DNA of 64,000 nucleotides, from positions 157,663 through 221,662 of the forward strand of contig NZ_WAEM01000006.1 in assembly GCF_008806775.1 (NCBI RefSeq), in the 5' to 3' direction. Under the pieces are notes generated by a model. That model had not been told where the DNA came from and did no database searches. It worked only from the letters and a program-made list of their open reading frames with translations. Positions within the stretch are counted from its first letter, which is position 1; the number at the start of each line of letters is the position of its first letter. The position numbers and the translations under genes are program-made. This document shows, piece by piece, positions 8,858 to 17,976 of the stretch. This DNA is from Flavobacterium luteum (lineage in GTDB: Bacteria > Bacteroidota > Bacteroidia > Flavobacteriales > Flavobacteriaceae).

Positions 8858-10713
8858 AATGCAAATTTATTATCTAAATCTTCCACACGCATGGTGATGA
8901 AAGTAGGTTTTTGAAAAGGTGAAACATTAGGATCCTTACATGCAAAAAGTCCATTAACTAAATTTTCCTGTTCCTTTTCTGTTAAATAGGTTCCCGTTTT
9001 TACCGCTAAACTTCGTGCCATCGATTTGGCAATAGTATCATTCTGGCTGAAACTACTTTCTGGAATTCCATCTTGTAAATCGCTCAATAATTGCTCTAAA
9101 ACTAATGTTACCTCACTTTCGGTTATATTTACAGGTAAACCCGAAATAACAACGCTATCCTTATTGGTTTCTTCAAAAATAAAACCCGTATTTACTAAGG
9201 CCAATTGCAATTCGGCAATCAATGCTATTTCATTGGTAGAAAAATACAAATGCAATGGAAACAACAATTGCTGGCTTGAAGCCTTATGTAATGTCATATT
9301 TGTTAGAAATTGTTCATACAAAACCCTCTGATGGGCCCTATGCTGATTGACAATTACCATTCCTGATTTGATGGGATTCACAATGTATTTTTTGTGAATT
9401 TGATAGGTTTTATTTACCACTTTCTCAACGTCATTTTCATCAAAAAGAAACGATTTTACTTCTTCTCCTTCAAAATGCATTCCTTCATTTTCAATAATCG
9501 TTTCCGTTTCCTGTTTTAAACCAATGTAAAGACTTTCCCAATTAATTACTTCTAGTTTACGAGTTTCGTATGAATTGGTATTGAATTGCTTATTAGTTGA
9601 AGCTTCAGAAAACGGATTGTAATTCCCATTCACCTGAATCGTTGGAGTAGAACCTTCTAAATTTTTATAATGATAAGGCGTATCTAAATTAGCATCTCTA
9701 TCAAAATCTAAAACTGGTGCAATGTTAAACTGCCCCAAGCTGTGTTTCACCGCCGATCGCAAAATGGCATACAAAGCATGTTCATCATCAAACTTGATTT
9801 CGGTTTTTGTGGGGTGAATATTAATATCAATCGTGTTAGGTGGCACTTGCAAGTATAAAAAATAACTAGGTTGTGCTCCGTCTTTGAGTAAACCTTCATA
9901 AGCTCCCATAATAGCATGGTGCAAATACCCACTTTTTATAAACCGATCATTCACAAAAAAAAACTGTTCACCCCTACTCTTCTTGGCAAATTCTGGCTTG
10001 CTTACAAATCCTTTTATTTCAACAATCTCGGTTTCTTCCTGAACGGGAACCAATTTTTCATTGGTTTTTCCTGAAAATATATTTACAATGCGCTGTCTGA
10101 AATTCGATGGAGGCAAATTAAACATCTCGCTTCCGTTGTGGTAAAAAGTAAAATGAATATTGGCATGAGCCAAAGCCACACGCTGAAACTCATCTACAAT
10201 ATGGCGGTATTCTACCACTTCCGATTTTAGGAAATTGCGTCGCGCTGGAATATTAAAAAACAAATTCTTAACCGAAAAAGAAGTGCCTTTAGGCAAAACT
10301 GCCACATCTTGCGACACAAATTTACTTCCTTCAATAATGATGTGCGTACCTAATTCTTCTTGGTCTTGCTTGGTTTTCATCTCCACATGTGCAATTGCTG
10401 CAATCGAAGCCAAAGCCTCACCACGAAATCCTTTAGTATGCAAAGAAAACAAGTCTTCTGCCTGACGAATTTTGGAAGTGGCGTGACGCTCAAAACACAA
10501 ACGAGCATCTGTAACGCTCATTCCTAAACCATTATCAATGACTTGTACCAATGATTTTCCGGCATCTTTTATGATTAGTTTAATGTCTGTTGCTCTAGCA
10601 TCAACAGCATTTTCCAATAATTCCTTCACTACAGATGCAGGTCGTTGCACGACTTCACCCGCAGCAATTTGGTTGGCAACATGATCTGGAAGTAATTGAA
10701 TTATACTCGACAT
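8854..10713 (-). CDS. mutL: DNA mismatch repair protein MutL
   Basis: GHKL ATPase of mismatch repair that couples MutS recognition to strand removal. The 619-residue protein has the N-terminal ATPase motifs IAAGEVV, ELLENAVDA, DNGLGM, ATSKI and KGFRGEAL, a linker of about 100 residues, and a C-terminal dimerisation domain. The endonuclease motif DQHA(x)2E(x)4E reads NQHRAHQRVLYE at 456-467, with Asp to Asn and Glu to Gln, and the later CPHGRP-like box reads SPFQKP. The endonuclease may therefore be inactive or altered. It heads an operon with two rhomboid genes. Confidence 0.96.
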   Translation of the reverse strand: MSSIIQLLPDHVANQIAAGEVVQRPASVVKELLENAVDARATDIKLIIKDAGKSLVQVIDNGLGMSVTDARLCFERHATSKIRQAEDLFSLHTKGFRGEALASIAAIAHVEMKTKQDQEELGTHIIIEGSKFVSQDVAVLPKGTSFSVKNLFFNIPARRNFLKSEVVEYRHIVDEFQRVALAHANIHFTFYHNGSEMFNLPPSNFRQRIVNIFSGKTNEKLVPVQEETEIVEIKGFVSKPEFAKKSRGEQFFFVNDRFIKSGYLHHAIMGAYEGLLKDGAQPSYFLYLQVPPNTIDINIHPTKTEIKFDDEHALYAILRSAVKHSLGQFNIAPVLDFDRDANLDTPYHYKNLEGSTPTIQVNGNYNPFSEASTNKQFNTNSYETRKLEVINWESLYIGLKQETETIIENEGMHFEGEEVKSFLFDENDVEKVVNKTYQIHKKYIVNPIKSGMVIVNQHRAHQRVLYEQFLTNMTLHKASSQQLLFPLHLYFSTNEIALIAELQLALVNTGFIFEETNKDSVVISGLPVNITESEVTLVLEQLLSDLQDGIPESSFSQNDTIAKSMARSLAVKTGTYLTEKEQENLVNGLFACKDPNVSPFQKPTFITMRVEDLDNKFAL

Positions 10714-10765
10714 TCGTTTGGTTTGTGGTTTTTTTTTGTGGTTTGTTGTTAAACCTACAAGTTTA

Positions 10766-10773
10766 CAAATTTA
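10766..10773 (-). promoter_or_regulatory. -7 element for mutL
   Basis: On the minus strand the site reads TAAATTTG, a full match to TAnnTTTG, 52 nt upstream of the mutL ATG. No TTG was found at a 17-23 bp spacing. Confidence 0.35.
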
Positions 10774-10821
10774 AGTAATTTCTGTTGGGTTTTATAGTCA
10801 AATTAATCATAAAAACAGATA

Positions 10822-10851
10822 AACCTATATTGTTAAAGAACAATATAGGTT
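10822..10851 (-). terminator. Rho-independent terminator after ribH
   Basis: A perfect 13-bp inverted repeat, AACCTATATTGTT with loop AAAG, lies 22 bp past the ribH stop. On the minus strand it is followed by TTATCTGTTTTTATG, a moderately T-rich tail. It separates ribH from mutL. Confidence 0.7.
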
Positions 10852-10873
10852 ATTAAAGTTATTACTATACTTT

Positions 10874-11446
10874 TTATTCCTTCAATTCCAGTGGCCCATT
10901 CTCAATTTGCAATTGTCCAGAAGCCAATAAATGAGTACTATCAAATGGATGCTTTAGTGAAGCTTGTTGTCTCAAATATGCCATTTTAATAGCGGCTATT
11001 GCAGCTTCGGTTCCTTTGTTTCCGTGTGCTCCTCCACTTCTATCTATAGATTGCTGTTCAGAATTATCTGTGAGTAAACAAAAAATAACTGCTACATCCG
11101 ATAAAACATTTAAATCTTTAACACCTTGAGTAACGCCTTCACAAACAAACTCAAAATGTTGTGTTTCCCCTTTTATAATACAACCAATGGTGATTACCAC
11201 GTCAGGTTTTTGGGTTTCAATCATTTTCTTGGCACCATATATCAACTCAAAACTTCCTGGCACATTCCAACGAATGATGTTTTTATGCAAAGCGCCACAG
11301 TCAGTCAATGCCTCTATTGCACCTTTGTATAAGCCTTCTGTGATGTGGTCATTCCACTCAGAAACAACAATCCCAAACCGAAAGTCTTTCGCGTTTGGGA
11401 TTGTATCTTTATTATAATTTGATAAATTTTTATTAGCAGTAGCCAT
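10874..11446 (-). CDS. ribH: 6,7-dimethyl-8-ribityllumazine synthase
   Basis: Penultimate enzyme of riboflavin synthesis, condensing the ribityl-aminouracil with dihydroxybutanone phosphate. Motifs are VSEWND near residue 30, VPGSFEL, the GETQHFEF segment carrying the conserved histidine, and TDNSEQQSIDRSGG with the phosphate-binding arginine. At 190 residues it is longer than the usual 155-160, with about 20 extra at each end. It stands alone, between its own promoter and a strong hairpin. I see no FMN riboswitch in the 95-bp leader region. Confidence 0.95.
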   Translation of the reverse strand: MATANKNLSNYNKDTIPNAKDFRFGIVVSEWNDHITEGLYKGAIEALTDCGALHKNIIRWNVPGSFELIYGAKKMIETQKPDVVITIGCIIKGETQHFEFVCEGVTQGVKDLNVLSDVAVIFCLLTDNSEQQSIDRSGGAHGNKGTEAAIAAIKMAYLRQQASLKHPFDSTHLLASGQLQIENGPLELKE

Positions 11447-11494
11447 CGTATTTTTAGATTTAAGAATTTAGATTTAATATTTAAATCCGTAATT

Positions 11495-11502
11495 CAAAGA
11501 TA
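11495..11502 (-). promoter_or_regulatory. -7 element for ribH
   Basis: On the minus strand this reads TATCTTTG, a full TAnnTTTG match, about 49 nt upstream of the ribH ATG and inside the 95-bp gap after the TPR gene. Confidence 0.4.
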
Positions 11503-11541
11503 AGAAAATCTTAATTCAAAAATATTGAAATCTGCACTATT

Positions 11542-12324
11542 TTACTGCACTAAACCTATTAAAGCGTCTATATTTGAAGCTTCGGGAGAATTTTCGTATT
11601 TTTCTTTAATTTCAGTAAAATATTTCAAAGCATCCGCTTTATTTCCAAGAGCCAAACTGGTTTGACCTGCTTTTAATAAATAACGTGGCGTTGTAAAATC
11701 ATTAGGATTCATTTCCGATGCTTTGATATAATTTTCTAAAGCTTCTTTTTCTTGCTTTTTTTGCGAAAAGGCATCACCTATAGCTCCAACAGCTAAAACA
11801 CTTAAAATAGCATCGTCTGATTTGAATTTCTCTAAAGAAGTAATAGCTTCATCATATTTACCTATATTTAAATAAGAAATTCCTGCATAATAATTGGCTA
11901 GATTTCCTGCATCAGTACCTGAATATTTTTCGGCAATATCTTTAAAACCAAATTTTCCTTCAGCTCCTTTCAAAGCAAGATTAAACAAAGAATCACTTTT
12001 AGTTCCATCAACTGCTTTTTGGAAATTTTGTTGTGCTTCAAACATTTCGTTTGCTGCAGCTTCTTCATTAGGTTGAGCAACAAATTTTTGGTACAATAAA
12101 TAACTTACTGTTACTAAAGCTATAGCAGCAACAATTCCGAAAATATATTTTTGGTTTTTGGCTACAAATTCCTCGGTTTTAGATGCGGTTTCATCTAAAG
12201 AATTAAAAACGCCAGCTGTAGTACTATCCTTTTCATCAACATTTACATCTTCAATAAAATTATTGTCTAATTTTTCTTCTTTTTCTTTTGGAGTTTTATA
12301 ACCTCTTTTATTGTACGTTGCCAT
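11542..12324 (-). CDS. Membrane-anchored tetratricopeptide-repeat protein
   Basis: A 260-residue protein with a charged N-terminal cytosolic segment (about 1-58), one membrane helix (about 61-80, IFGIVAAIALVTVSYLLY) and three to four TPR-like units after it (for example DAGNLANYYAGISYLNIGKYDEAI, with hyphenation by eye). The layout resembles YfgM-type proteins, which act near the Sec translocon as periplasmic scaffolds, but this equivalence is inference. It lies upstream of ribH on the same strand and divergent from recF. Confidence 0.8.
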   Translation of the reverse strand: MATYNKRGYKTPKEKEEKLDNNFIEDVNVDEKDSTTAGVFNSLDETASKTEEFVAKNQKYIFGIVAAIALVTVSYLLYQKFVAQPNEEAAANEMFEAQQNFQKAVDGTKSDSLFNLALKGAEGKFGFKDIAEKYSGTDAGNLANYYAGISYLNIGKYDEAITSLEKFKSDDAILSVLAVGAIGDAFSQKKQEKEALENYIKASEMNPNDFTTPRYLLKAGQTSLALGNKADALKYFTEIKEKYENSPEASNIDALIGLVQ

Positions 12325-12345
12325 TTATTTTAAATTAGTGAACGG

Positions 12346-12353
12346 CAAAAATA
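12346..12353 (-). promoter_or_regulatory. -7 element for the TPR gene
   Basis: The minus strand reads TATTTTTG, a full TAnnTTTG match, 22 nt upstream of the ATG. It lies in the divergent gap shared with recF. Confidence 0.4.
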
Positions 12354-12467
12354 AAATTTTTATTCATATTTAAAAGCCATTTTTATCGATATTTTTCAAT
12401 AATTTGCACTCGCTTAAAAAAAATAGTATAAATTTTTCAAAGTTCTCACTATCAGCAAGCATTGTCG

Positions 12468-13547
12468 ATGTATTTAAAAGCCATTTCCCTATATAATTAT
12501 AAAAATTTTTCTGAAGCTAATTTCGATTTTGACACTAAAATTAATTGTTTTGTGGGCAAAAATGGCATTGGAAAGACGAATATACTTGATGCTATCTATC
12601 ATCTATCGTATGGAAAAAGTTATTTTAATCCGTTAGCTGTTCAAAATATTAAACATGGTGAAGAGTTTTTTGTCATTGAGGGTTCATTCGAAAAAAGCGA
12701 ACGTAATGAACAAATTATTTGTAGTCTAAAGAGAAATCATAAAAAAATCCTGAAACGTAATGGCAAACCATATGAAAAATTCTCTGATCATATTGGTTTT
12801 ATTCCATTGGTAATTATTTCTCCAGCCGATAGCGACTTGATTGTAGATGGAAGCGAAACAAGGCGAAAATTTATTGACAGTGTCATTTCGCAATTGGATG
12901 CTAACTATCTTCATGAACTCATTCTGTATCAAAAAATAATCCTGCAACGCAACGCTTTGTTAAAGTATTTTGCTTTGAATCACGTTTTTGAAAATGACAC
13001 GCTCTCGATATATAATGAGCAATTAAATGCTTTGGGACAGCCTATTTTTGAAAAGAGAAAACAATTTCTAGAAGATTTTATTCCTATTTTTAATAAACAC
13101 CATCAAGCCATAACTGGTTCAGAAGAATCGGTGCAATTGGTTTATGAAAGTCAGTTATTCGATAAAGATTTGTTGACACTTTTACAAGAAAACATCAATA
13201 AAGATAGAGCTTTACATTATACTTCTGTTGGGGTACATAAAGACGATTTATCTTTTGAAATTGATCATTATCCAATTAAGAAATTTGGTTCTCAAGGACA
13301 ACAAAAATCGTTTTTAATTGCTTTGAAGTTAGCGCAGTTTGAATTCGTAAAAAAACAATCTGGTGTAAAACCCATTCTTTTATTTGATGATATTTTTGAT
13401 AAACTAGATGAAACTAGAGTAGAGAAAATCATAGAAATGGTAAATGATGATGTTTTTGGACAATTATTTATTTCTGACACCCATCCTGAACGGACAGAAA
13501 ATATTGTAAAATCGACACTTCAGAGTTATAAAATATTTAACTTATAA
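12468..13547 (+). CDS. recF: DNA replication and repair protein RecF
   Basis: SMC-like ATPase that loads RecA at gaps with RecO and RecR. The Walker A motif GKNGIGKTN is at residues 30-38, the signature region [12 protein letters not shown] precedes the Walker B region [12 protein letters not shown], and the length (359 residues) is normal. I start at the ATG at 12468; an in-frame TTG two codons earlier is less likely, since RecF proteins of this group begin close to the [14 protein letters not shown] segment. The gene is not beside dnaN, unlike in many bacteria. It is divergent from the TPR gene. Confidence 0.95.
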   Translation: MYLKAISLYNYKNFSEANFDFDTKINCFVGKNGIGKTNILDAIYHLSYGKSYFNPLAVQNIKHGEEFFVIEGSFEKSERNEQIICSLKRNHKKILKRNGKPYEKFSDHIGFIPLVIISPADSDLIVDGSETRRKFIDSVISQLDANYLHELILYQKIILQRNALLKYFALNHVFENDTLSIYNEQLNALGQPIFEKRKQFLEDFIPIFNKHHQAITGSEESVQLVYESQLFDKDLLTLLQENINKDRALHYTSVGVHKDDLSFEIDHYPIKKFGSQGQQKSFLIALKLAQFEFVKKQSGVKPILLFDDIFDKLDETRVEKIIEMVNDDVFGQLFISDTHPERTENIVKSTLQSYKIFNL

Positions 13548-13590
13548 TACCATTTGAATTCGTAATTTAGCTGTTCATTAAATACCACAA

Positions 13591-14289
13591 ATGAAATTAT
13601 ATCTTTTATCCTTAATATTCATCTGTTTATTAACTGTTAACTGTAAAGGACAAGTTACTAATAAGACAGAAACTATTCCGCCGACTGTTTTCGCCCAAAA
13701 AATAAAAGCAACTTCAAACGCTCTCATTCTTGATGTGAGAACTCCCGCAGAATTTTCTAACCAACATATAGACAATGCTGTAAACGCGGATTGGAACGGT
13801 GATGATTTTACTATTAAAGTTCAAAAATTTGACAAAACCAAACCTATTTTTATATACTGCATGAGCGGTGGAAGAAGTAAAAAAGCAGCCGCAAAACTAG
13901 AAGAATTAGGTTTCTCTAAAATCTATGATTTAGAAGGAGGAATTTTAAAATGGAATTCAGCAGGAATGGATATTCCTAGCGATAAAATCATTGGTGTTAG
14001 TTCAAAAGAATACGAAGAATTATTACTCCCTGATAAAAAAGTACTTGTCAATTTTTATGCAGAATGGTGTGCGCCATGCAAAAAAATGGCTCCATACATT
14101 AAAAAAATGCAAGATGAAATGACTGATAAAGTTAGGATTGTCAGGCTAAATGCTGATGAAAATAAAACTATACTCAAAGAACTAAAAATTGATGAACTTC
14201 CTACCCTAATACTTTACGAAAATAAAGAAATCAAATGGAAACATTCAGGATTTATCAGTGAAGAAGATTTGAAAAAACAATTGAAATAA
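13591..14289 (+). CDS. Rhodanese-thioredoxin fusion lipoprotein
   Basis: A 232-residue envelope protein with a lipoprotein signal (LLTVNC, Cys18). A rhodanese domain spans about 30-130 with the active-site loop CMSGGRS (Cys90), and a thioredoxin domain spans about 135-230 with WCAPC at 159-163 and a cis-Pro in DELPTLIL. The pairing suggests sulfur or disulfide handling at the membrane, for example a thiol donor whose persulfide is resolved by the linked thioredoxin; that link is inference. It follows recF by 43 bp, and the next gene starts 7 bp downstream. Confidence 0.88.
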   Translation: MKLYLLSLIFICLLTVNCKGQVTNKTETIPPTVFAQKIKATSNALILDVRTPAEFSNQHIDNAVNADWNGDDFTIKVQKFDKTKPIFIYCMSGGRSKKAAAKLEELGFSKIYDLEGGILKWNSAGMDIPSDKIIGVSSKEYEELLLPDKKVLVNFYAEWCAPCKKMAPYIKKMQDEMTDKVRIVRLNADENKTILKELKIDELPTLILYENKEIKWKHSGFISEEDLKKQLK

Positions 14290-14296
14290 TTTTTTT

Positions 14297-14968
14297 ATGC
14301 TTTCAAAAAAATCAATACAATTTCTCGACGATTTAAAAGCAAATAACAACCGAGAATGGTTTTTAGCCAATAAAAAACGCTATGAAGAATACAAACTGGA
14401 TTACCATCAATTGATAGGTGCTTTTCTTGAAGTAATGAAGCCAAAAGATGCTTCTTTAGAAATGTTAGAAATCAAAAATTGTACTTTTCGAATTAACCGA
14501 GACATTCGTTTTTCTAAAGACAAATCCCCTTATAAAAGCCACATGGGCATTTGGATGAACACCAATTCTAGTGGTATAAATGCTCCAGGATATTATATTC
14601 ACATAGAAAAAGGAAAGAGTTTTGTTGCTGGCGGATTGTATTCGCCTGAAGCATCTGATTTGAAAAAAATCCGTAAGGAAATTGCATTCTTTTATGAAGA
14701 TTTAGAGGAAATCGTTACTGATGCAACCTTTAAAAAATTTTATACTGGGTTGGATCGAAATGAAACTAATGCGCTAAAAAATGCTCCGAAAGATTTTGAA
14801 AAAGACCATCCAGCAATTGAATTTTTAAAACTAAAAAGTTTTACAGTGTCAACAAAAATTGATGATTCGGAATTGATTGACAAAAATTTTGTTGCTACAA
14901 CTGTCGAAAAACTTATAGCATTAAAACCTCTGATTGATTTTTTAAATCGCGGATTAGCATCGGAATGA
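14297..14968 (+). CDS. DUF2461 family protein
   Basis: A 223-residue protein matching the DUF2461 family by its N-terminal FLDDLKANNNREWF and the segment RINRDIRFSKDKSPYK. The family is widespread but its function is not established. No signal peptide or membrane segment is visible, so it should be cytosolic. It follows the rhodanese-thioredoxin gene by 7 bp and precedes a glycosyltransferase by 15 bp, so all may be co-transcribed without sharing a pathway. Confidence 0.85.
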   Translation: MLSKKSIQFLDDLKANNNREWFLANKKRYEEYKLDYHQLIGAFLEVMKPKDASLEMLEIKNCTFRINRDIRFSKDKSPYKSHMGIWMNTNSSGINAPGYYIHIEKGKSFVAGGLYSPEASDLKKIRKEIAFFYEDLEEIVTDATFKKFYTGLDRNETNALKNAPKDFEKDHPAIEFLKLKSFTVSTKIDDSELIDKNFVATTVEKLIALKPLIDFLNRGLASE

Positions 14969-14983
14969 ATCTTATCAGAGGAT

Positions 14984-16048
14984 ATGAAAAAAAAGAAAAT
15001 ACTTTTTCTTGGAGAAACCTATCGGCAAGATGCGATTATTTGGATGAATGGACTAAAAGAATTTGGCGATTTCGAAATTATAACATGGGAATTGAAAACT
15101 CCTAGTTATGGGACTATAAACAAAATAAAAAGAATTTTAGAATATACTAGCGCTTTTTCTAAAATTAAAACACTTGTAAAGTTTCATAAACCCGATATGA
15201 TTATTGCTGAAAGAACAACGAGTTACGGTTTTCTAGCAGCTTTATCTGGAGTTCAACCTATTGTTATTGCTCAACAAGGCATAACTGATTTATGGCCAAC
15301 AACTTCTATTTTATTTCCAATTAAAAAAAGAATTCAAGATTATGCGTTCAAAAAAGCAAGTTTAATTCATGCTTGGGGATCTGTAATGACTCCTGCGATG
15401 AAGAAAGCTAAAGTAGATATGCGTAAAGTTTTAATTTTATCTAAAGGTATTGATTTAAACGTTTTTGAGAATAAAAATAAAATAAATTCCAATATAATCC
15501 GTGCAATTGTAACCCGATCATTATCTCCTGAATACGGACACGATATTGTTTTAAAAGCATTTGAAATCCTTCATAAAAAAGGATTTGATTTTCAGCTTAC
15601 GATTGTTGGAGACGGTTTGAAATTGAACTTCTTAAAAGAATTAGCAAAAAAATTAAATATCGAAACTAAAATTAATTTTACGGGCAGAATTTCAAATTCT
15701 GAATTAGCTAAAATACTACAAAAATCTAATTTTTACATCAGCATGCCAGTAACCGAGGGGGTTTCCACATCTCTATTTGAAGCTATGGCTACAAATTGTT
15801 ACCCTATTGTAACTGATATTCCAGGAAATCAATACTGGATAAACCATCGAGAAAACGGACAATTAATTACCATTGATAATTTTGAAATGTTAGCCTCAGA
15901 AATTATTTGGGCAATTGAAAATCCAACATATAGAGCTCAAGCTATCCAAAAAAACAGAACATTTGTTGAACAAAATGCCAATTATAAAGTAAATATGAAG
16001 ATTATTGCAGACCGATACCATGAATTAATTAACACTACTAAAAACTAG
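14984..16048 (+). CDS. Family 4 glycosyltransferase
   Basis: A 354-residue GT-B enzyme. The acceptor half contains MIIAERTTSYGF; the donor half has the classic ending EGVSTSLFEAMATNCYPIVTD, where the glutamate binds the nucleotide sugar, preceded by TIVGDGL. It probably transfers a sugar from a nucleotide donor to a surface polysaccharide or lipid. The asparagine-synthetase-like gene begins 5 bp later, a pairing common in polysaccharide loci. Sugar and acceptor cannot be told from the sequence. Confidence 0.88.
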   Translation: MKKKKILFLGETYRQDAIIWMNGLKEFGDFEIITWELKTPSYGTINKIKRILEYTSAFSKIKTLVKFHKPDMIIAERTTSYGFLAALSGVQPIVIAQQGITDLWPTTSILFPIKKRIQDYAFKKASLIHAWGSVMTPAMKKAKVDMRKVLILSKGIDLNVFENKNKINSNIIRAIVTRSLSPEYGHDIVLKAFEILHKKGFDFQLTIVGDGLKLNFLKELAKKLNIETKINFTGRISNSELAKILQKSNFYISMPVTEGVSTSLFEAMATNCYPIVTDIPGNQYWINHRENGQLITIDNFEMLASEIIWAIENPTYRAQAIQKNRTFVEQNANYKVNMKIIADRYHELINTTKN

Positions 16049-16053
16049 GAATT

Positions 16054-17925
16054 ATGTGTGGAATTAATGGAATCTTACATTTGCAATCGCAAAAAAAAGT
16101 AGATGAACGCATCCTCACCAAAATGCGTGATGCATTAGAACATCGGGGTCCGGATGATAAAGGTATATTCATCGACAATAATATTGGTTTAGGTCATAGA
16201 AGACTTTCTATTCTTGATGTTTCTTCTAAAGGACACCAACCTTTTCTTTCTGATGACGGAAGATATAGTTTGGTATATAATGGTGAAATATATAATTTCA
16301 AAGATTTTTATCCAGAACTAAAATGCAATGGATTTGACATAAAAACCAACTCCGATACGGAGGTTTTGATGAAATTGTTCCAATTATATGGGCTTAAAAT
16401 GCTAAATCGATTAAACGGGATGTTTGCGTTTGCAATTTGGGATAAAAAAGAAAAAAAACTGACATTGGTTCGTGACCGAATGGGTGTAAAACCTTTGTAT
16501 TACTCGTTTTATAATGAATCATTGTATTTCGCATCAGAACAAAAAGCATTATTTACTGCTGGTGTTCCTCTAAAAATAGCTCAAGAAGGATTAGGTGAAT
16601 ACGTTTTCAATCGATTTGTAGCTGGAGAAAACACTTTATATGAAAATGTAAAAAAAGTATTGCCTGGTGATAGTATGACTATTATAGAAAGCGGGAAAAT
16701 TTTTACTGAAAAATGGTGGGATTTGCAAATAGAAATCAATAATCATGATAAAATTAAAAATCCTCTAGAATGGTTTAAAACTACTTTCGATGATGCTGTG
16801 CGATTACGAATGGTTAGTGATGTGCCAGTTGGTGTTTTATTAAGTGGGGGATTAGATTCTTCCTCTATTCTTGCATCTTTGCATCAGCAAAAATTTAAAG
16901 GCTTACAGACATTTAATATTGGTTTTAAAGAAGTAGAACATGATGAATCCTATTTGGCAAAAATGTTGTCAAAAAAATTCGATTATGGTTTCCGTACGAT
17001 GCAATTGGAAAACAACTTACTTTATGAGAAGTTAATTACTTCTACATACTTTCAGGATGAACCTATTATGCATTTAAGCGAACCGCACCTTTTAGCAGTT
17101 TCGCAAATGGCAAAACCAGCTGTAAAAGTATTACTTTCGGGAGAGGGTGCAGATGAAATGATGGGAGGTTATGTAAGATATAAAGCATTGAAGTATCCTT
17201 CACTTTTAAATTCGATTGCTACCATTGGTAATTTAGATTTATTTTCTAAAAAACCAAGATTTGAAAAATTAATTAGGTATTCAAAAATCAAGAGTAATGA
17301 AGACTTAGTAGTTTTTAATAGTTCAAATATTTTCAGGGAAGATATTATAAAAAACTTTGGTATAAATAGTTTGCCAAAAAACGAATACAGAAAGGAAATA
17401 TATGAAGATGCAAAAATATTATATCCAAATAATTTAAAAAGACAAGCACTTTATTTTGACCAACACACCTATTTGTGTTCCCTTTTAGATAGAAATGATC
17501 GATGTACTATGGGTGCTTCTATTGAGTGCAGAGAACCCTTTTTAGATCCAAGATTGTTAGCAGGATTAGGTTCTTTAGACGATAATTGGTTGTTTAAAGG
17601 CAAAAAAGGAAAGTTTATTCTAAAAACAGCAATGAAAGAAAAATTACCTGACGAAATTTTAAATTTTAGAAAGGTAGGGTTGAGCGTGCCGTGGGGCGAT
17701 TATATTATTAAAAGTCCCGCATTTAAAGATGAATTAGAATCTTTCTCAAGAAGTGATATGTTTCAAATGCCTTATTTTGAAAATATTAACGCAAAAAAAC
17801 TAGTTCAAAATTTGCAAAAAGGAGATGCAAAAATGATTCCATACATTATGCCATTATTTATGATGCATATTTGGATCAAGAATTATGTTGAAAAATTTTC
17901 AGAAATTTCAGATATAATAAAATAA
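16054..17925 (+). CDS. asnB: Asparagine synthase (glutamine-hydrolysing)
   Basis: A 623-residue two-domain enzyme. Cys2 (MCGINGI) is the glutaminase nucleophile, HRGPDD and LGHRRLSILD are in the N-terminal amidotransferase domain, and the synthetase domain carries the ATP-binding loop LLSGGLDSS at about 260-268. It makes asparagine from aspartate, glutamine and ATP, or amidates a carboxylated sugar in polysaccharide synthesis. The adjoining glycosyltransferase makes the second role possible. A hairpin with a T-rich tail ends the unit just before murB. Confidence 0.9.
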   Translation: MCGINGILHLQSQKKVDERILTKMRDALEHRGPDDKGIFIDNNIGLGHRRLSILDVSSKGHQPFLSDDGRYSLVYNGEIYNFKDFYPELKCNGFDIKTNSDTEVLMKLFQLYGLKMLNRLNGMFAFAIWDKKEKKLTLVRDRMGVKPLYYSFYNESLYFASEQKALFTAGVPLKIAQEGLGEYVFNRFVAGENTLYENVKKVLPGDSMTIIESGKIFTEKWWDLQIEINNHDKIKNPLEWFKTTFDDAVRLRMVSDVPVGVLLSGGLDSSSILASLHQQKFKGLQTFNIGFKEVEHDESYLAKMLSKKFDYGFRTMQLENNLLYEKLITSTYFQDEPIMHLSEPHLLAVSQMAKPAVKVLLSGEGADEMMGGYVRYKALKYPSLLNSIATIGNLDLFSKKPRFEKLIRYSKIKSNEDLVVFNSSNIFREDIIKNFGINSLPKNEYRKEIYEDAKILYPNNLKRQALYFDQHTYLCSLLDRNDRCTMGASIECREPFLDPRLLAGLGSLDDNWLFKGKKGKFILKTAMKEKLPDEILNFRKVGLSVPWGDYIIKSPAFKDELESFSRSDMFQMPYFENINAKKLVQNLQKGDAKMIPYIMPLFMMHIWIKNYVEKFSEISDIIK

Positions 17926-17940
17926 TAGATTCAAAATTAT

Positions 17941-17976
17941 TGCTGTAAATTTGAAATTTCAACAGCATTACTTTTT
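17941..17976 (+). terminator. Probable terminator between asnB and murB
   Basis: TGCTGT (17941-17946) pairs with ACAGCA (17962-17967), extended by AAA/TTT across a 2-nt bulge, followed by TTACTTTTTA. It lies 15 bp after the asnB stop. A TAAATTTG promoter-like -7 sequence (17946-17953) sits inside the loop, so the same bases may serve murB transcription. The murB ATG follows the T-rich run directly. Confidence 0.45.

Noticed and set aside
11447..11541. FMN riboswitch before ribH
   Set aside because: The 95-bp region is AT-rich, too short, and shows none of the conserved RFN stems.
12462..12467. Upstream TTG start for recF
   Set aside because: The ATG at 12468 gives the usual RecF N-terminus; nothing supports the TTG.
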